DNA from: Arthrobacter wenxiniae
GTDB lineage: Bacteria; Actinomycetota; Actinomycetes; Actinomycetales; Micrococcaceae
Length of the DNA: 64,000 nt
Direction of reading: 5' to 3'
NCBI RefSeq assembly: GCF_013376105.1
Contig: NZ_JAAMFM010000002.1
Location: forward strand, 62,001-126,000
Shown in pieces: positions 17,674 through 24,813 of the stretch. The position numbers and the translations under genes were made by a program. Below the pieces are notes generated by a model that saw only the letters and a program-made list of their open reading frames with translations, had not been told where the DNA came from and did not search any database. Every line of letters begins with the position of its first letter. The first letter of the stretch is position 1.

Positions 17674-18033
17674 ATGACGTATCCCCCGCAGCCGCCACCG
17701 GCACGCGAACAACCGCTGCAGCCGCGGTCGCAGCTGACGGGCACGCTCGTGGCGGCCGCCGGCTGGCTGGTGGTGGTCATCCCGATCATTGCCATGGCCC
17801 TGATCATCTTCGCCGCCGTCACCAACCCGGCGACAAGCATCGCGACTGTCGGCAAGATCGCCCTGATCATCCTCGGCGCCGCACTCCTTTTCTGCATGAT
17901 CGCCACGCCCCACCTGCTCGGGCAGGCCGCGATCCACAGGGAGCGCGACATGTGGAGGGCCGCGCTGTGGACCGGCATCCCCACGGTGTGCGTGATCCTG
18001 TACCTGGCCGTCCGCTGGCTGGCGAACCTGTAG
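17674..18033 (+). CDS. Small membrane protein, function unknown
   Basis: 119 residues: a proline-rich, polar N-terminus (about 25 residues) then three hydrophobic segments (VAAAGWLVVVIPIIAMALI; IALIILGAALLFCMIA; IPTVCVILYLAVRWLA). It resembles the next gene in layout (helix 1 with a GW pair, short second helix, basic loop, third helix), so the two look like diverged tandem duplicates. The sequence tagaaatggaccATG before the start closely resembles the one before the next gene; no Shine-Dalgarno is seen. No function can be named. Confidence 0.65.
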   Translation: MTYPPQPPPAREQPLQPRSQLTGTLVAAAGWLVVVIPIIAMALIIFAAVTNPATSIATVGKIALIILGAALLFCMIATPHLLGQAAIHRERDMWRAALWTGIPTVCVILYLAVRWLANL

Positions 18034-18076
18034 CCCTGCACAGCAACCGCCTAGCTTCGCCTGCTACACATGGACC

Positions 18077-18469
18077 ATGAGCCGACGCCAGCACTTCGTC
18101 CCCTCCCAGCGCCTGCCCGTGTCCGTCACGTCCGTCGCCGCGGGCACCAAGCCCCGCCGGTCCGTCCTGTGGATTGTGGGCATCGTCCTGGTCGGCTGGC
18201 TTGTGCTGGCATACCCGGCCGTGCTCCTGGCGCTCTTGTCCGTCCTCTTGATGGCCGGCACGGCATCGAGCCCGGCAACCGCGGGCTCCGTGGCGGCCGG
18301 TGTTTTCGGCATGGCAGCCGTGCTCTGCATGGTCGCCGCCCCGCCGCTCACGGGGCTGGCCGTCAGCTGGCGCCGCCGCGGCCTGTGGGTCGGTGCGGTT
18401 GTCACGTGGGTATTTACCATCGTCGCCGTGGTCTACCTGCTGGTGAACTGGATCCTCCCGCTCGCCTGA
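18077..18469 (+). CDS. Small membrane protein, paralogue of the preceding one
   Basis: 130 residues with a basic N-terminus and three to four hydrophobic helices (VLWIVGIVLVGWLVLAYPA; AGVFGMAAVLCMVAAPPL; VVTWVFTIVAVVYLLVNW). The first helix is clearly similar to the helix of the broken gene at 19193 (LVGWMILAYPAF after repair), so this locus holds a family of small membrane proteins. The start ATG follows tacacatggacc, with no Shine-Dalgarno sequence. Function unknown. Confidence 0.65.
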   Translation: MSRRQHFVPSQRLPVSVTSVAAGTKPRRSVLWIVGIVLVGWLVLAYPAVLLALLSVLLMAGTASSPATAGSVAAGVFGMAAVLCMVAAPPLTGLAVSWRRRGLWVGAVVTWVFTIVAVVYLLVNWILPLA

Positions 18470-18494
18470 CCGCCGGTGATCGAACTTGCCGGGA

Positions 18495-18523
18495 TCCCAT
18501 CGGTCGGGACATGCCCGATGGGA
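18495..18523. terminator. Hairpin between small membrane genes
   Basis: TCCCATCGG pairs perfectly with CCGATGGGA around an 11-base loop. It is preceded by a diverged piece of the type A dispersed repeat (ggtgatcgaacttgccggg). There is no U-run, so termination is only possible. Confidence 0.35.
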
Positions 18524-18593
18524 CCACCAATCTTGACCCGCTGGTGTTGACTGGAAAGACAGCAGGCCGGAAACAATTGAAAGGCAGTTTTTA

Positions 18594-19064
18594 ATGGATA
18601 CCGTAATGATTATTTTGCATGTGGTGGCAGCCGTGTTCCTGGTGGGGCCGATGGCGATACTGCCCATGACGGCCCTGAGGTCGCTCCGGGCACGCGACGC
18701 CGGCCAGACCGCGTCCCTGGCGAAGAGCGTGAACCTGTACTCGCTGCTGTCACTGATCGTGGTGTTCTTCGGGTTTGGCGCCATGGGCATGGCGGAGAAG
18801 AGCGACAACCTCTCCTTCACGACGCCGTGGATCCTCATCTCGATCATCCTGTACGCCGTCGCGCTCGCCATCAACCTGGCCGTGGTGGTCCCCGCGCTGC
18901 GTCGGGCGGCCGACGAGTTTCCCGACGCCGGGGCCACCGCCGGCCAGGGCGGTTCCGCTGCCGCCGCCGTCAAGTCCCGGGAATATCCGCGCGTCGCGAT
19001 GGGCTCGGGACTGTCGGCACTTCTGCTGGTCGCCGTGGTGGTCCTGATGGTCTGGAAGCCCTGA
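18594..19064 (+). CDS. DUF2269-like integral membrane protein
   Basis: 156 residues with four hydrophobic helices: MIILHVVAAVFLVGPMAILP, SLLSLIVVFFGFGAMGM, ILISIILYAVALAINLAVVV and a C-terminal LSALLLVAVVVLMVW. The LHVVAAVFLVGP start and the overall plan are like the DUF2269 family of predicted four-helix membrane proteins, function unknown. The loop between helices 3 and 4 is acidic and Gly/Ala-rich. The ATG follows AAAGGCAG. It is on the same strand as the two preceding small membrane genes but has its own 124-base gap. Confidence 0.7.
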   Translation: MDTVMIILHVVAAVFLVGPMAILPMTALRSLRARDAGQTASLAKSVNLYSLLSLIVVFFGFGAMGMAEKSDNLSFTTPWILISIILYAVALAINLAVVVPALRRAADEFPDAGATAGQGGSAAAAVKSREYPRVAMGSGLSALLLVAVVVLMVWKP

Positions 19065-19192
19065 CCCACCTGGAATGCCGGCGTCAGCGCGTGCTCAGCA
19101 ATGAACCAAGGCGGCCCGGGCGACTCGCAAGTCCACGGCGTCGATTTATCCACTCGGTAGACTAAACCCGGGGCAGCTGATACAAAGTTGCC

Positions 19193-19430
19193 ATGGACCC
19201 TTCCTCCGCCCACGCGCCGGCGCTGGCCGAAACGTCCGCCAAAAAGTCCTTCGGCATGGTGGGCCGCCGTAATCACGCTGGTCGGCTGAATGATACTCGC
19301 CTACCCGGCATTCATCGCCTTGTTTCTGACGGCCGCGCCGTTCTCCGGCTGCTTTCTGGAATGCGCCACGCCGAAGCCGCAGCCCGGGGCCGGCATGGCA
19401 GGTGTGATCATCCTGGCCGCCATGGTGGCG
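19193..19430 (+). pseudogene. Broken small membrane protein gene (frameshift and stop)
   Basis: ATG at 19193 reads about 21 residues (MDPSSAHAPAL...KKSFG), after which the matching protein continues one frame over. WWAAVITLVG, then a TGA where Trp is expected (19287), then MILAYPAFIALFLTAA and a second helix MAGVIILAAMVAGW follow. The repaired helix aligns with LVGWLVLAYPAVLLALL of the gene at 18077. So a third member of the cluster carries both a frameshift (about 19255) and a nonsense change, and its 3' end is cut short by a hairpin. Confidence 0.7.
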
Positions 19431-19452
19431 GGCTGGCCCCGCAGGGCCAGCC
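19431..19452. terminator. Hairpin between convergent genes
   Basis: GGCTGGCCC-cgca-GGGCCAGCC, a perfect 9-bp stem, lies between the broken membrane gene (plus) and the DUF4352 gene (minus). It fits a bidirectional terminator but has no clear U-run. Confidence 0.4.
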
Positions 19453-19486
19453 CGCCTCGCCTTCAACGAAGATGCAGGGGTCTGAC

Positions 19487-20383
19487 CTACTTGGTGTTCC
19501 AGTAGACGCGCTGATTCTGCGCCAGAGAGAACGTGGGCTCGACGTAAACCTTCGCCCCGGCAACCGCTGCTGCGGGGACGTCCATGCACACCTGGTACTC
19601 GCCCGTCCCCCCATTCTCAAGGGTTGGTACCGAGCTGCCGGGCTTGGCCGGGGTGGCGTTGCAGGTGCTGCTGGAATATTGGCGGACGTCGCTGCCCACA
19701 AACTTCACCCCGAGGTCGATCCAGGGATCGCCCTCCTTGTCACCGACATACTTCACGGCGACATCGATCAAAACGTATTGGCCTTTGGCGGGCTCGTTGA
19801 ACTGGTTGGCAGCAGCAATCGCGTCGCCGGCGTTGACGTTGACGCTTTTGATGGAAACGTCATACTCGCTTCCGACTTTCGCCGTGGCGCCCAGGACGAG
19901 CGGAGCGGATTCGGCCTTCTTCTGATCCTTTGCGGGGGCATCCACAACACCGTCCGCGCTGTCGCTGACTGCCTTGCTGACACCATCGATCACGGAAACG
20001 TAGTATGCCTGCGAGGCGAGGACGCCGACCAGGGAAACCACTGCGATCACCAGCGCAACGATGGACATCGCCTTGGCCTTGGACTTCTTCCTCACGGCGA
20101 TGATCAGGGCCGGGATGGCGAATCCCAGGGCCAGCAGGCCCAGGAAGAACACGAGGTTGTTCACGATCGGTATCCAGCACAGCAGGAGAGACACGATGGC
20201 CAGGACCAAGGCGGTGAGTGCCAGTGCCTTGCCGGCACGCTTGTCACCGGCGGGCATCGACAGCGGTGCGAACTGAGCGGGCGGGAGGCCGGGTCCTCCC
20301 GCTGGCGGCGTCGTTGAGGGCGGCAGATCCGACGGCGGCACATAGACGGACCCTTGCTGCTGGTCCAAAGATTCATTCCCCAT
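19487..20383 (-). CDS. DUF4190/DUF4352 membrane-anchored protein
   Basis: 298 residues. A proline-rich cytosolic N-terminus (about 1-50) is followed by two close membrane helices (LALTALVLAIVSLLLCWIPI; NLVFFLGLLALGFAIPALII), which is DUF4190-like, and a third helix (SIVALVIAVVSLVGVLAS). The rest is an outside domain with KVGSEYDVSIKSV, KGQYVLIDVAVKYVGD and a C-terminal QVCMDVP, typical of the immunoglobulin-like DUF4352 fold often found on actinobacterial surface proteins. AGGAG stands 7 bases before ATG 20383. Function unknown. Confidence 0.8.
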   Translation of the reverse strand: MGNESLDQQQGSVYVPPSDLPPSTTPPAGGPGLPPAQFAPLSMPAGDKRAGKALALTALVLAIVSLLLCWIPIVNNLVFFLGLLALGFAIPALIIAVRKKSKAKAMSIVALVIAVVSLVGVLASQAYYVSVIDGVSKAVSDSADGVVDAPAKDQKKAESAPLVLGATAKVGSEYDVSIKSVNVNAGDAIAAANQFNEPAKGQYVLIDVAVKYVGDKEGDPWIDLGVKFVGSDVRQYSSSTCNATPAKPGSSVPTLENGGTGEYQVCMDVPAAAVAGAKVYVEPTFSLAQNQRVYWNTK

Positions 20384-20526
20384 GGTGGTGCTCCTGATAT
20401 CGAGTGATGCGAGGAGGCAACCACTGCCCCCTGCCGGCACAGGATCCTGGCGGATCCGGCACCTGACATCAATGTAGGAGGAGGGTCTGACAAAGTTGTT
20501 TGGCGACGGTGGGGGAACCGGTGACT

Positions 20527-20572
20527 GTGGTCGAGGTTGTCGAAACCCAGGCCTCGACAAGCTCGATCACCG
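20527..20572. repeat. Dispersed repeat folding as a near-perfect hairpin
   Basis: gtggtcgaggttgtcga pairs with tcgacaagctcgatcac around a short centre (aacccaggcc). It lies 3' of the lyase gene, between it and the DUF4352 gene, both on the minus strand. A terminator or RNA-end role is plausible. Confidence 0.7.
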
Positions 20573-20591
20573 GGGCGGGCCCGCGGGGCCG

Positions 20592-21944
20592 TTACCGTGC
20601 CAGGCCGTCCACCACTTGCCGCGTCATGGCCTTGGCGCTGCCCAGATAACCCGCCGGTTCGCACAGTTCGGCGATCCGATCGGCGCCGAGCTGGCGCACC
20701 AGGTCCTCGTGCTTGAGCAGCTCCGCCTTCAGCTCGCCCTTGGACTCGATGGCGGCGCGGCAGGCCTCGTAGATCACCTCGTGCGCTTCCTGCCGTCCCA
20801 GGACCGGGGCGATGGCCATCATGACGGCCTCAGCCACAATGAGTCCGTGCGTCAACTGCGTGTTTTGGTACATGCGGTCCACATCCACCTCAAGGCCGGA
20901 GAGCATGAACTCTGCCTGGTGCAGGGAGCTGGCCAGGAGCAGGAATGCCTCCGGAATCGTTGCCCACTCCAGGTGCCAGGGGCCGGTGGCCCGCTCAAAG
21001 TCCTGCATCAGCGCATCCAGCATGACCGAGGACTTCTCCCGCAGCAGTTTGCCGGCGGCCAGCATCAGCTCGCTCGAGATCGGGTTGCGCTTCTGCGGCA
21101 TCGTGGAGCTGGCGCCGCGGCCGGTCACGAAGGGCTCGGCCAGCTCCCCGTACTCGGAGGAGCACATCATCATGACGTCCCAGGCGATCTTGCCCAGGGA
21201 CCCGCCAATGTTGGCGAACAGCGAGACCAGCTCGGCCAGCCCGTCCCGCGCCACGTGCCAGGTGATTTCGGGATCGCGCAGGCCCAGTTCGGCGGCCAGC
21301 CCAGCGCGGACGGCCAACCCTTCGGGCCCCTCCCCCAGAGACGCCAGCGTCCCGGCCGCCCCGCCGAACTGGACCATCAGGTCCCGCTCCCGTGCCTGCT
21401 GCAGCCGTTCCGCATGCCGGTCCAGCGCCGAGAGCCACACGGCGCAGCGGTACCCAAATGTCACGGGGAGGGCGTGCTGGAGGTGTGTGCGCCCGGCGGC
21501 GACAGTGTCGATGTGCTCCGCGGCCAGCCGGGCCAGGGCCCTGCGCACGACGTCCAGCTGGGCGGACAGCAGTTCCACCCCGGCCTTGCACTGGAGCATG
21601 ACGGCGGTGTCCATGATGTCCTGCGTGGTGGCGCCCCAATGCACATAGCCGCCAGCGTCGCCGCACTGTTCGGCCACCTGCTTGACGATGGGCAGGATGG
21701 GGTAGCCCACGATTTCCGTTTCCTCGCGGAGGCGGTCCATGTCCAGCGTCTCGACGTTGGCCTTCTCGGTGATCTGCCCCGCGGCCACCACCGGAATCAC
21801 GCCGACGCGCGCCTGGGCCCGGGCGAGGGCCGTCTCGGTGTCGATGATGCGGCCGATGTAGGCGGTGTCGGAAAATATGTCGCGCATCTCCGGAGTGCCG
21901 AACATGTTGCGGAACAGCTGGGAATCAAAGGCCGTGGTGTTCAT
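20592..21944 (-). CDS. Fumarase/aspartase-superfamily lyase (adenylosuccinate lyase/PcaB-like)
   Basis: 450 residues from ATG 21944 (GAGAG upstream; a TTG at 21956 is less likely). The superfamily signature GASSTMPQKRNPIS is present with its flexible active-site loop, plus GRTHLQHALPVTFG and HWGATTQDIMDT. The enzymes cleave a C-N or C-C bond next to a dicarboxylate and release fumarate or its analogue. Adjacency to a C4-dicarboxylate carrier and a HutC-type regulator argues for a catabolic lyase acting on an N-substituted aspartate-like or carboxymuconate-like compound rather than for purine synthesis. The exact substrate is unknown. Confidence 0.8.
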   Translation of the reverse strand: MNTTAFDSQLFRNMFGTPEMRDIFSDTAYIGRIIDTETALARAQARVGVIPVVAAGQITEKANVETLDMDRLREETEIVGYPILPIVKQVAEQCGDAGGYVHWGATTQDIMDTAVMLQCKAGVELLSAQLDVVRRALARLAAEHIDTVAAGRTHLQHALPVTFGYRCAVWLSALDRHAERLQQARERDLMVQFGGAAGTLASLGEGPEGLAVRAGLAAELGLRDPEITWHVARDGLAELVSLFANIGGSLGKIAWDVMMMCSSEYGELAEPFVTGRGASSTMPQKRNPISSELMLAAGKLLREKSSVMLDALMQDFERATGPWHLEWATIPEAFLLLASSLHQAEFMLSGLEVDVDRMYQNTQLTHGLIVAEAVMMAIAPVLGRQEAHEVIYEACRAAIESKGELKAELLKHEDLVRQLGADRIAELCEPAGYLGSAKAMTRQVVDGLAR

Positions 21945-21997
21945 GGTCTCTCTCAAAGTCTTGAAGGGTTGATCTCGCGTTGCCTGCGGGGGTGGTG

Positions 21998-23452
21998 TCA
22001 GTGGGAACGGACGACGGCGGTCAGCTCGTCTTGGTTCTCCGGCTCGCCGGCCGGGCCAGCCTGGTCGGCCCGCGCCACCGCGGCATCCGAGGGGGCGCCG
22101 GCGGGCGGGCCGCCCAAGGAGGCATCGGCGTCGTACTCTTCCCTGTCAGCCTTCAGCCAGAATCCGGTGGGGTCGGCGAGTGCCTCGCGGACCGTGGGCA
22201 TGTGAAGTTCCTTGGTCCACTTGGCTACGACCAGGGTGGCCACGACGTTGCCGAAGGTGTTGCAGAAGGCGGTGGCGATGGACATGAAGCGGTAGACGCC
22301 GAACAGGATGGCCACGCCTTCGATGGGCAGGTATCCGGTGGCGGCAATGGTGGCGGCAAACACCACGTAAGTGCCCCCGGAGACGGTCGCGGCGCCCTTT
22401 GAGGTCAGGAGCATGATGACCAGGAGGCCGATCTGCTCCGGGATGCCCATGTGGATGCCGTACACATTGGCCAGGAAAAGCGTGCTCAGGGCCATGTAAA
22501 TGGAGGTGCCGTCGAGGTTGAATGCGTAGCCGGTGGGGACCACCAGGCCCACGGCCTGCTTGGACACGCCCATCATGGGCAGCTTGCGCAGCAGTCCGGG
22601 CAGCGCGGATTCGCTGGAGGCGGTGCCCAGGACCAGGGACATCTCGATGCGCACATAGCGCAGGACGCGGAAGATGTTGAAGCCGGAGAGCAGGCTCACC
22701 AGCCCGAGCACCCCGAAGACGAAGAACGCGATCACGGCCCAATACTGGAGCACGAGTTCGGCCAGGGCCAGCAGCATGGCGCTGCCGTTGGTGCCCACGG
22801 CGTAGGCGATGGCGCCGAAGGCACCGATGGGCGCGAGCTTCATGATGACGTTGATGAAGCCGAACATGGCCTCGGAGATGGTTTCCAGCCCGCCGGTGAC
22901 CTTGGCGCGCATGTGCGGCTTAAGGGTGAGCAGTCCGGCGCCGAAGATGATGGCGAGGATCAGCACCTGCAGCAGCTGGCCTGAACTGAACGCGCCGATG
23001 AAGTTGTCCGGGAAGATGCCCTTGAGGAAGGCCGTGAAACCGGGCTCGGCCGCGCCGGCCGGGGCGGCCCCGGCGCTGGACTGCAGGGCGTGGGCGCCCT
23101 TGCCTACCCCGAAGAGGTTTCCGGCCACGAGCCCAAGGAGCAAGGCGACGGTGGAGAGAACTTCGAAGTAGACCAGGGCGAAGAACCCGATGCGGCTCGC
23201 CTTTTTCAGGTCGCCGGCGGCGCCGATGCCGAGCACCACTGTCAGGAACACGAGCGGGGCGACGCCGGCCTTGATGAGAGACAGGAAGAGGTCGCCGACG
23301 ATCTTGAACTGGCTGGCGATGCCGGGAAGGGCAAACCCAAACACAATGCCCACGGCCATGGCGATCATCACTTGGGCACCCAGTCCGCGGTACCACTTCT
23401 TCCGGGCTGCAGACGCGCTCGGCGCTGAGCTCAGCTGCTGGAGAGTTTTCAT
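21998..23452 (-). CDS. dctA: Dicarboxylate:cation symporter DctA family
   Basis: 484 residues from ATG 23452, with AGAGG close upstream; a TTG at 23476 is less likely. Features of the DAACS/glutamate-transporter fold are visible: VGDLFLSLIKAGVAPLVFLT near the N-terminus, TASSESALPGLLRKLPMMGV (serine-rich hairpin), GYAFNLDGTSIYMALSTLF and the C-terminal FCNTFGNVVATLVVAKW. E. coli DctA is 428 residues; the C-terminal tail here is longer and acidic. It likely imports fumarate, malate, succinate or aspartate-like substrates. The lyase follows after 53 bases, probably in one transcript. Confidence 0.92.
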   Translation of the reverse strand: MKTLQQLSSAPSASAARKKWYRGLGAQVMIAMAVGIVFGFALPGIASQFKIVGDLFLSLIKAGVAPLVFLTVVLGIGAAGDLKKASRIGFFALVYFEVLSTVALLLGLVAGNLFGVGKGAHALQSSAGAAPAGAAEPGFTAFLKGIFPDNFIGAFSSGQLLQVLILAIIFGAGLLTLKPHMRAKVTGGLETISEAMFGFINVIMKLAPIGAFGAIAYAVGTNGSAMLLALAELVLQYWAVIAFFVFGVLGLVSLLSGFNIFRVLRYVRIEMSLVLGTASSESALPGLLRKLPMMGVSKQAVGLVVPTGYAFNLDGTSIYMALSTLFLANVYGIHMGIPEQIGLLVIMLLTSKGAATVSGGTYVVFAATIAATGYLPIEGVAILFGVYRFMSIATAFCNTFGNVVATLVVAKWTKELHMPTVREALADPTGFWLKADREEYDADASLGGPPAGAPSDAAVARADQAGPAGEPENQDELTAVVRSH

Positions 23453-23465
23453 TTTGCCTCTTACC

Positions 23466-23492
23466 TGTCTAGACAACTTATCTGTCTAGACA
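23466..23492. promoter_or_regulatory. Two HutC-type operators upstream of dctA
   Basis: TGTCTAGACA occurs twice (23466-23475 and 23483-23492), 17 bases apart. Each contains GTCTAGAC, an exact fit to the GTnTAnAC consensus known for HutC-subfamily GntR regulators. They lie just downstream of the dctA -10, the natural place for repression. The neighbouring UTRA-domain GntR protein is the obvious ligand-controlled binder. Confidence 0.8.
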
Positions 23493-23521
23493 AATATGAG
23501 ACATGGCCCACGGAATGTCAA
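23493..23521 (-). promoter_or_regulatory. dctA promoter
   Basis: Minus strand: perfect -35 TTGACA (23521-23516), 17-base spacer, -10 CATATT (23498-23493). Start of transcription is expected near 23486, inside the first operator copy. Confidence 0.75.
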
Positions 23522-23647
23522 GGGGTGCGGTGAAGGAATCCGGCGGCGAAGGCGGGCACGGTGCGGCGTGGTAGCCCGCGAAAGTGGGCCGCAGTGCCGC
23601 GCGAAGGCACGGAACTTTTTCGATTTTGAGGGTTTTGCGACGCCGCG

Positions 23648-24418
23648 TCAGCGGGGTTCGAGAATGGTTTCGTAGACGAATGTGTCGCCGGGGTGCAAGC
23701 TGACCACGACGACGAAGAGGCCGTCGTTGCGGTCCATGTATTGGCGGGTGAATTCCAGCGCCAGCGCGCCGATGGGACGGTCGAGGGCGGCGGCAGCTTC
23801 GGTCGGCACGGTTGTGGCGCGGATGCGCTGGACTACACGGTCAATCGTGCGGTCAGTCTTGGCGCAGATGAGGTCCGCGACGAGGCGTTCGCTGCCGTGG
23901 ATGTCGGCCTGGATGAGCTCCCAGTCATCGGCGGACACGTAGATGCGCGACCACGACTCGACCCTCATGGCATCCGTTTCGCTTTGGCGGGTGGTGGTCA
24001 CCCGGATGAAGCCGCCGCCGGCGGGCAGGCCCGTGAGCCGGGCGGTTTGGGCGTCAAGGGTGACATCCTCGACGTGCAGGACGCTGCGCACCGCGGTCTG
24101 GCCGTAGCTGACAAGGTCGTCGATGGAGGCCAGCCGTGAGGAGAACTCGGTGACGGGCGTGGGGCGGATGACGCGGGTCCCCTGCCCCTTGCGCCGGCCG
24201 ACCAATCCCTGGGCCTCGACCTGCCGCAGCGCGCTGCGCAGCGTTTCCCGGGAGACGCCGTACTCGGCGGCCAGGCCCGGTTCCGAAGGCAGGAAGCCGC
24301 CCACCAGCCACTCGCCAGACGCGATGCGGCGCGCCAGGTCGGCGGCGATGACTTGGTAGCGAGCCTGGCCCCGTCGCGGCTCGGTCGTCTGCAGTTGTTG
24401 CCGGCTAAGTGGTCCCAT
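23648..24418 (-). CDS. GntR-family regulator, HutC subfamily (UTRA domain)
   Basis: 256 residues. The N-terminal winged helix-turn-helix spans about residues 18-85 (GFLPSEPGLAAEYGVSRETL, then LRQVEAQGLVGRRKGQGT). The C-terminal UTRA ligand domain runs from about 95, with family-like RVESWSRIYVSADDW and the end PGDTFVYETIL. Such proteins repress transport/catabolic genes until an effector binds. The operator type expected for this subfamily is present upstream of dctA, 195 bases away on the same strand. The 16-base segment gccggctaagtggtcc occurs twice around its start (24400-24415, 24443-24458). Confidence 0.88.
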   Translation of the reverse strand: MGPLSRQQLQTTEPRRGQARYQVIAADLARRIASGEWLVGGFLPSEPGLAAEYGVSRETLRSALRQVEAQGLVGRRKGQGTRVIRPTPVTEFSSRLASIDDLVSYGQTAVRSVLHVEDVTLDAQTARLTGLPAGGGFIRVTTTRQSETDAMRVESWSRIYVSADDWELIQADIHGSERLVADLICAKTDRTIDRVVQRIRATTVPTEAAAALDRPIGALALEFTRQYMDRNDGLFVVVVSLHPGDTFVYETILEPR

Positions 24419-24429
24419 GGTGGTTCCAT

Positions 24430-24785
24430 TGTTCCATCAGTCGCCGGCTAAGTGGTCCGGACCGTTCACGGCACAGGGTCTCGATGCCTTCCGTGGAGAC
24501 ACTGACGGCCTGACAAACGCCTAGACGCGTTTCCCCGATTTCGCCAACCCCCTGGAACCATGCGGATCGGCATTATTGCCGCTGCCAGGCAGGACGGCGT
24601 TGCCAATGCCCGCCTGCTCCTCCCCCGATTCGGGAGACCAGGCGGTGACGGTCCCCGTGGGTGGTCCCCGCTGTCTCCTTCCACGGGCTGCCGACCCTGG
24701 AACAGGTGGACACCGAGGGCAAGCGCGGGTGCGCATGAGCTTGGCGCCTGAGCTTGGCACCGGTGACTGGCACTGGAACCGGCAG
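24430..24785. other. Non-coding gap, nothing recognised
   Basis: About 356 bases between the GntR start and the type A repeat. Open frames exist on both strands but none has a credible start, family similarity or clean reading. Apart from the second copy of gccggctaagtggtcc near the left end I see nothing in it. Confidence 0.5.
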
Positions 24786-24813
24786 ACCGGTGATTGAGCT
24801 TGTTGAAATCCCG
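24786..24813. repeat. Dispersed repeat, type A
   Basis: accggtgattgagcttgttg followed by aaatcccg, abutting the stop codon of the DUF222/HNH gene. Confidence 0.7.
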
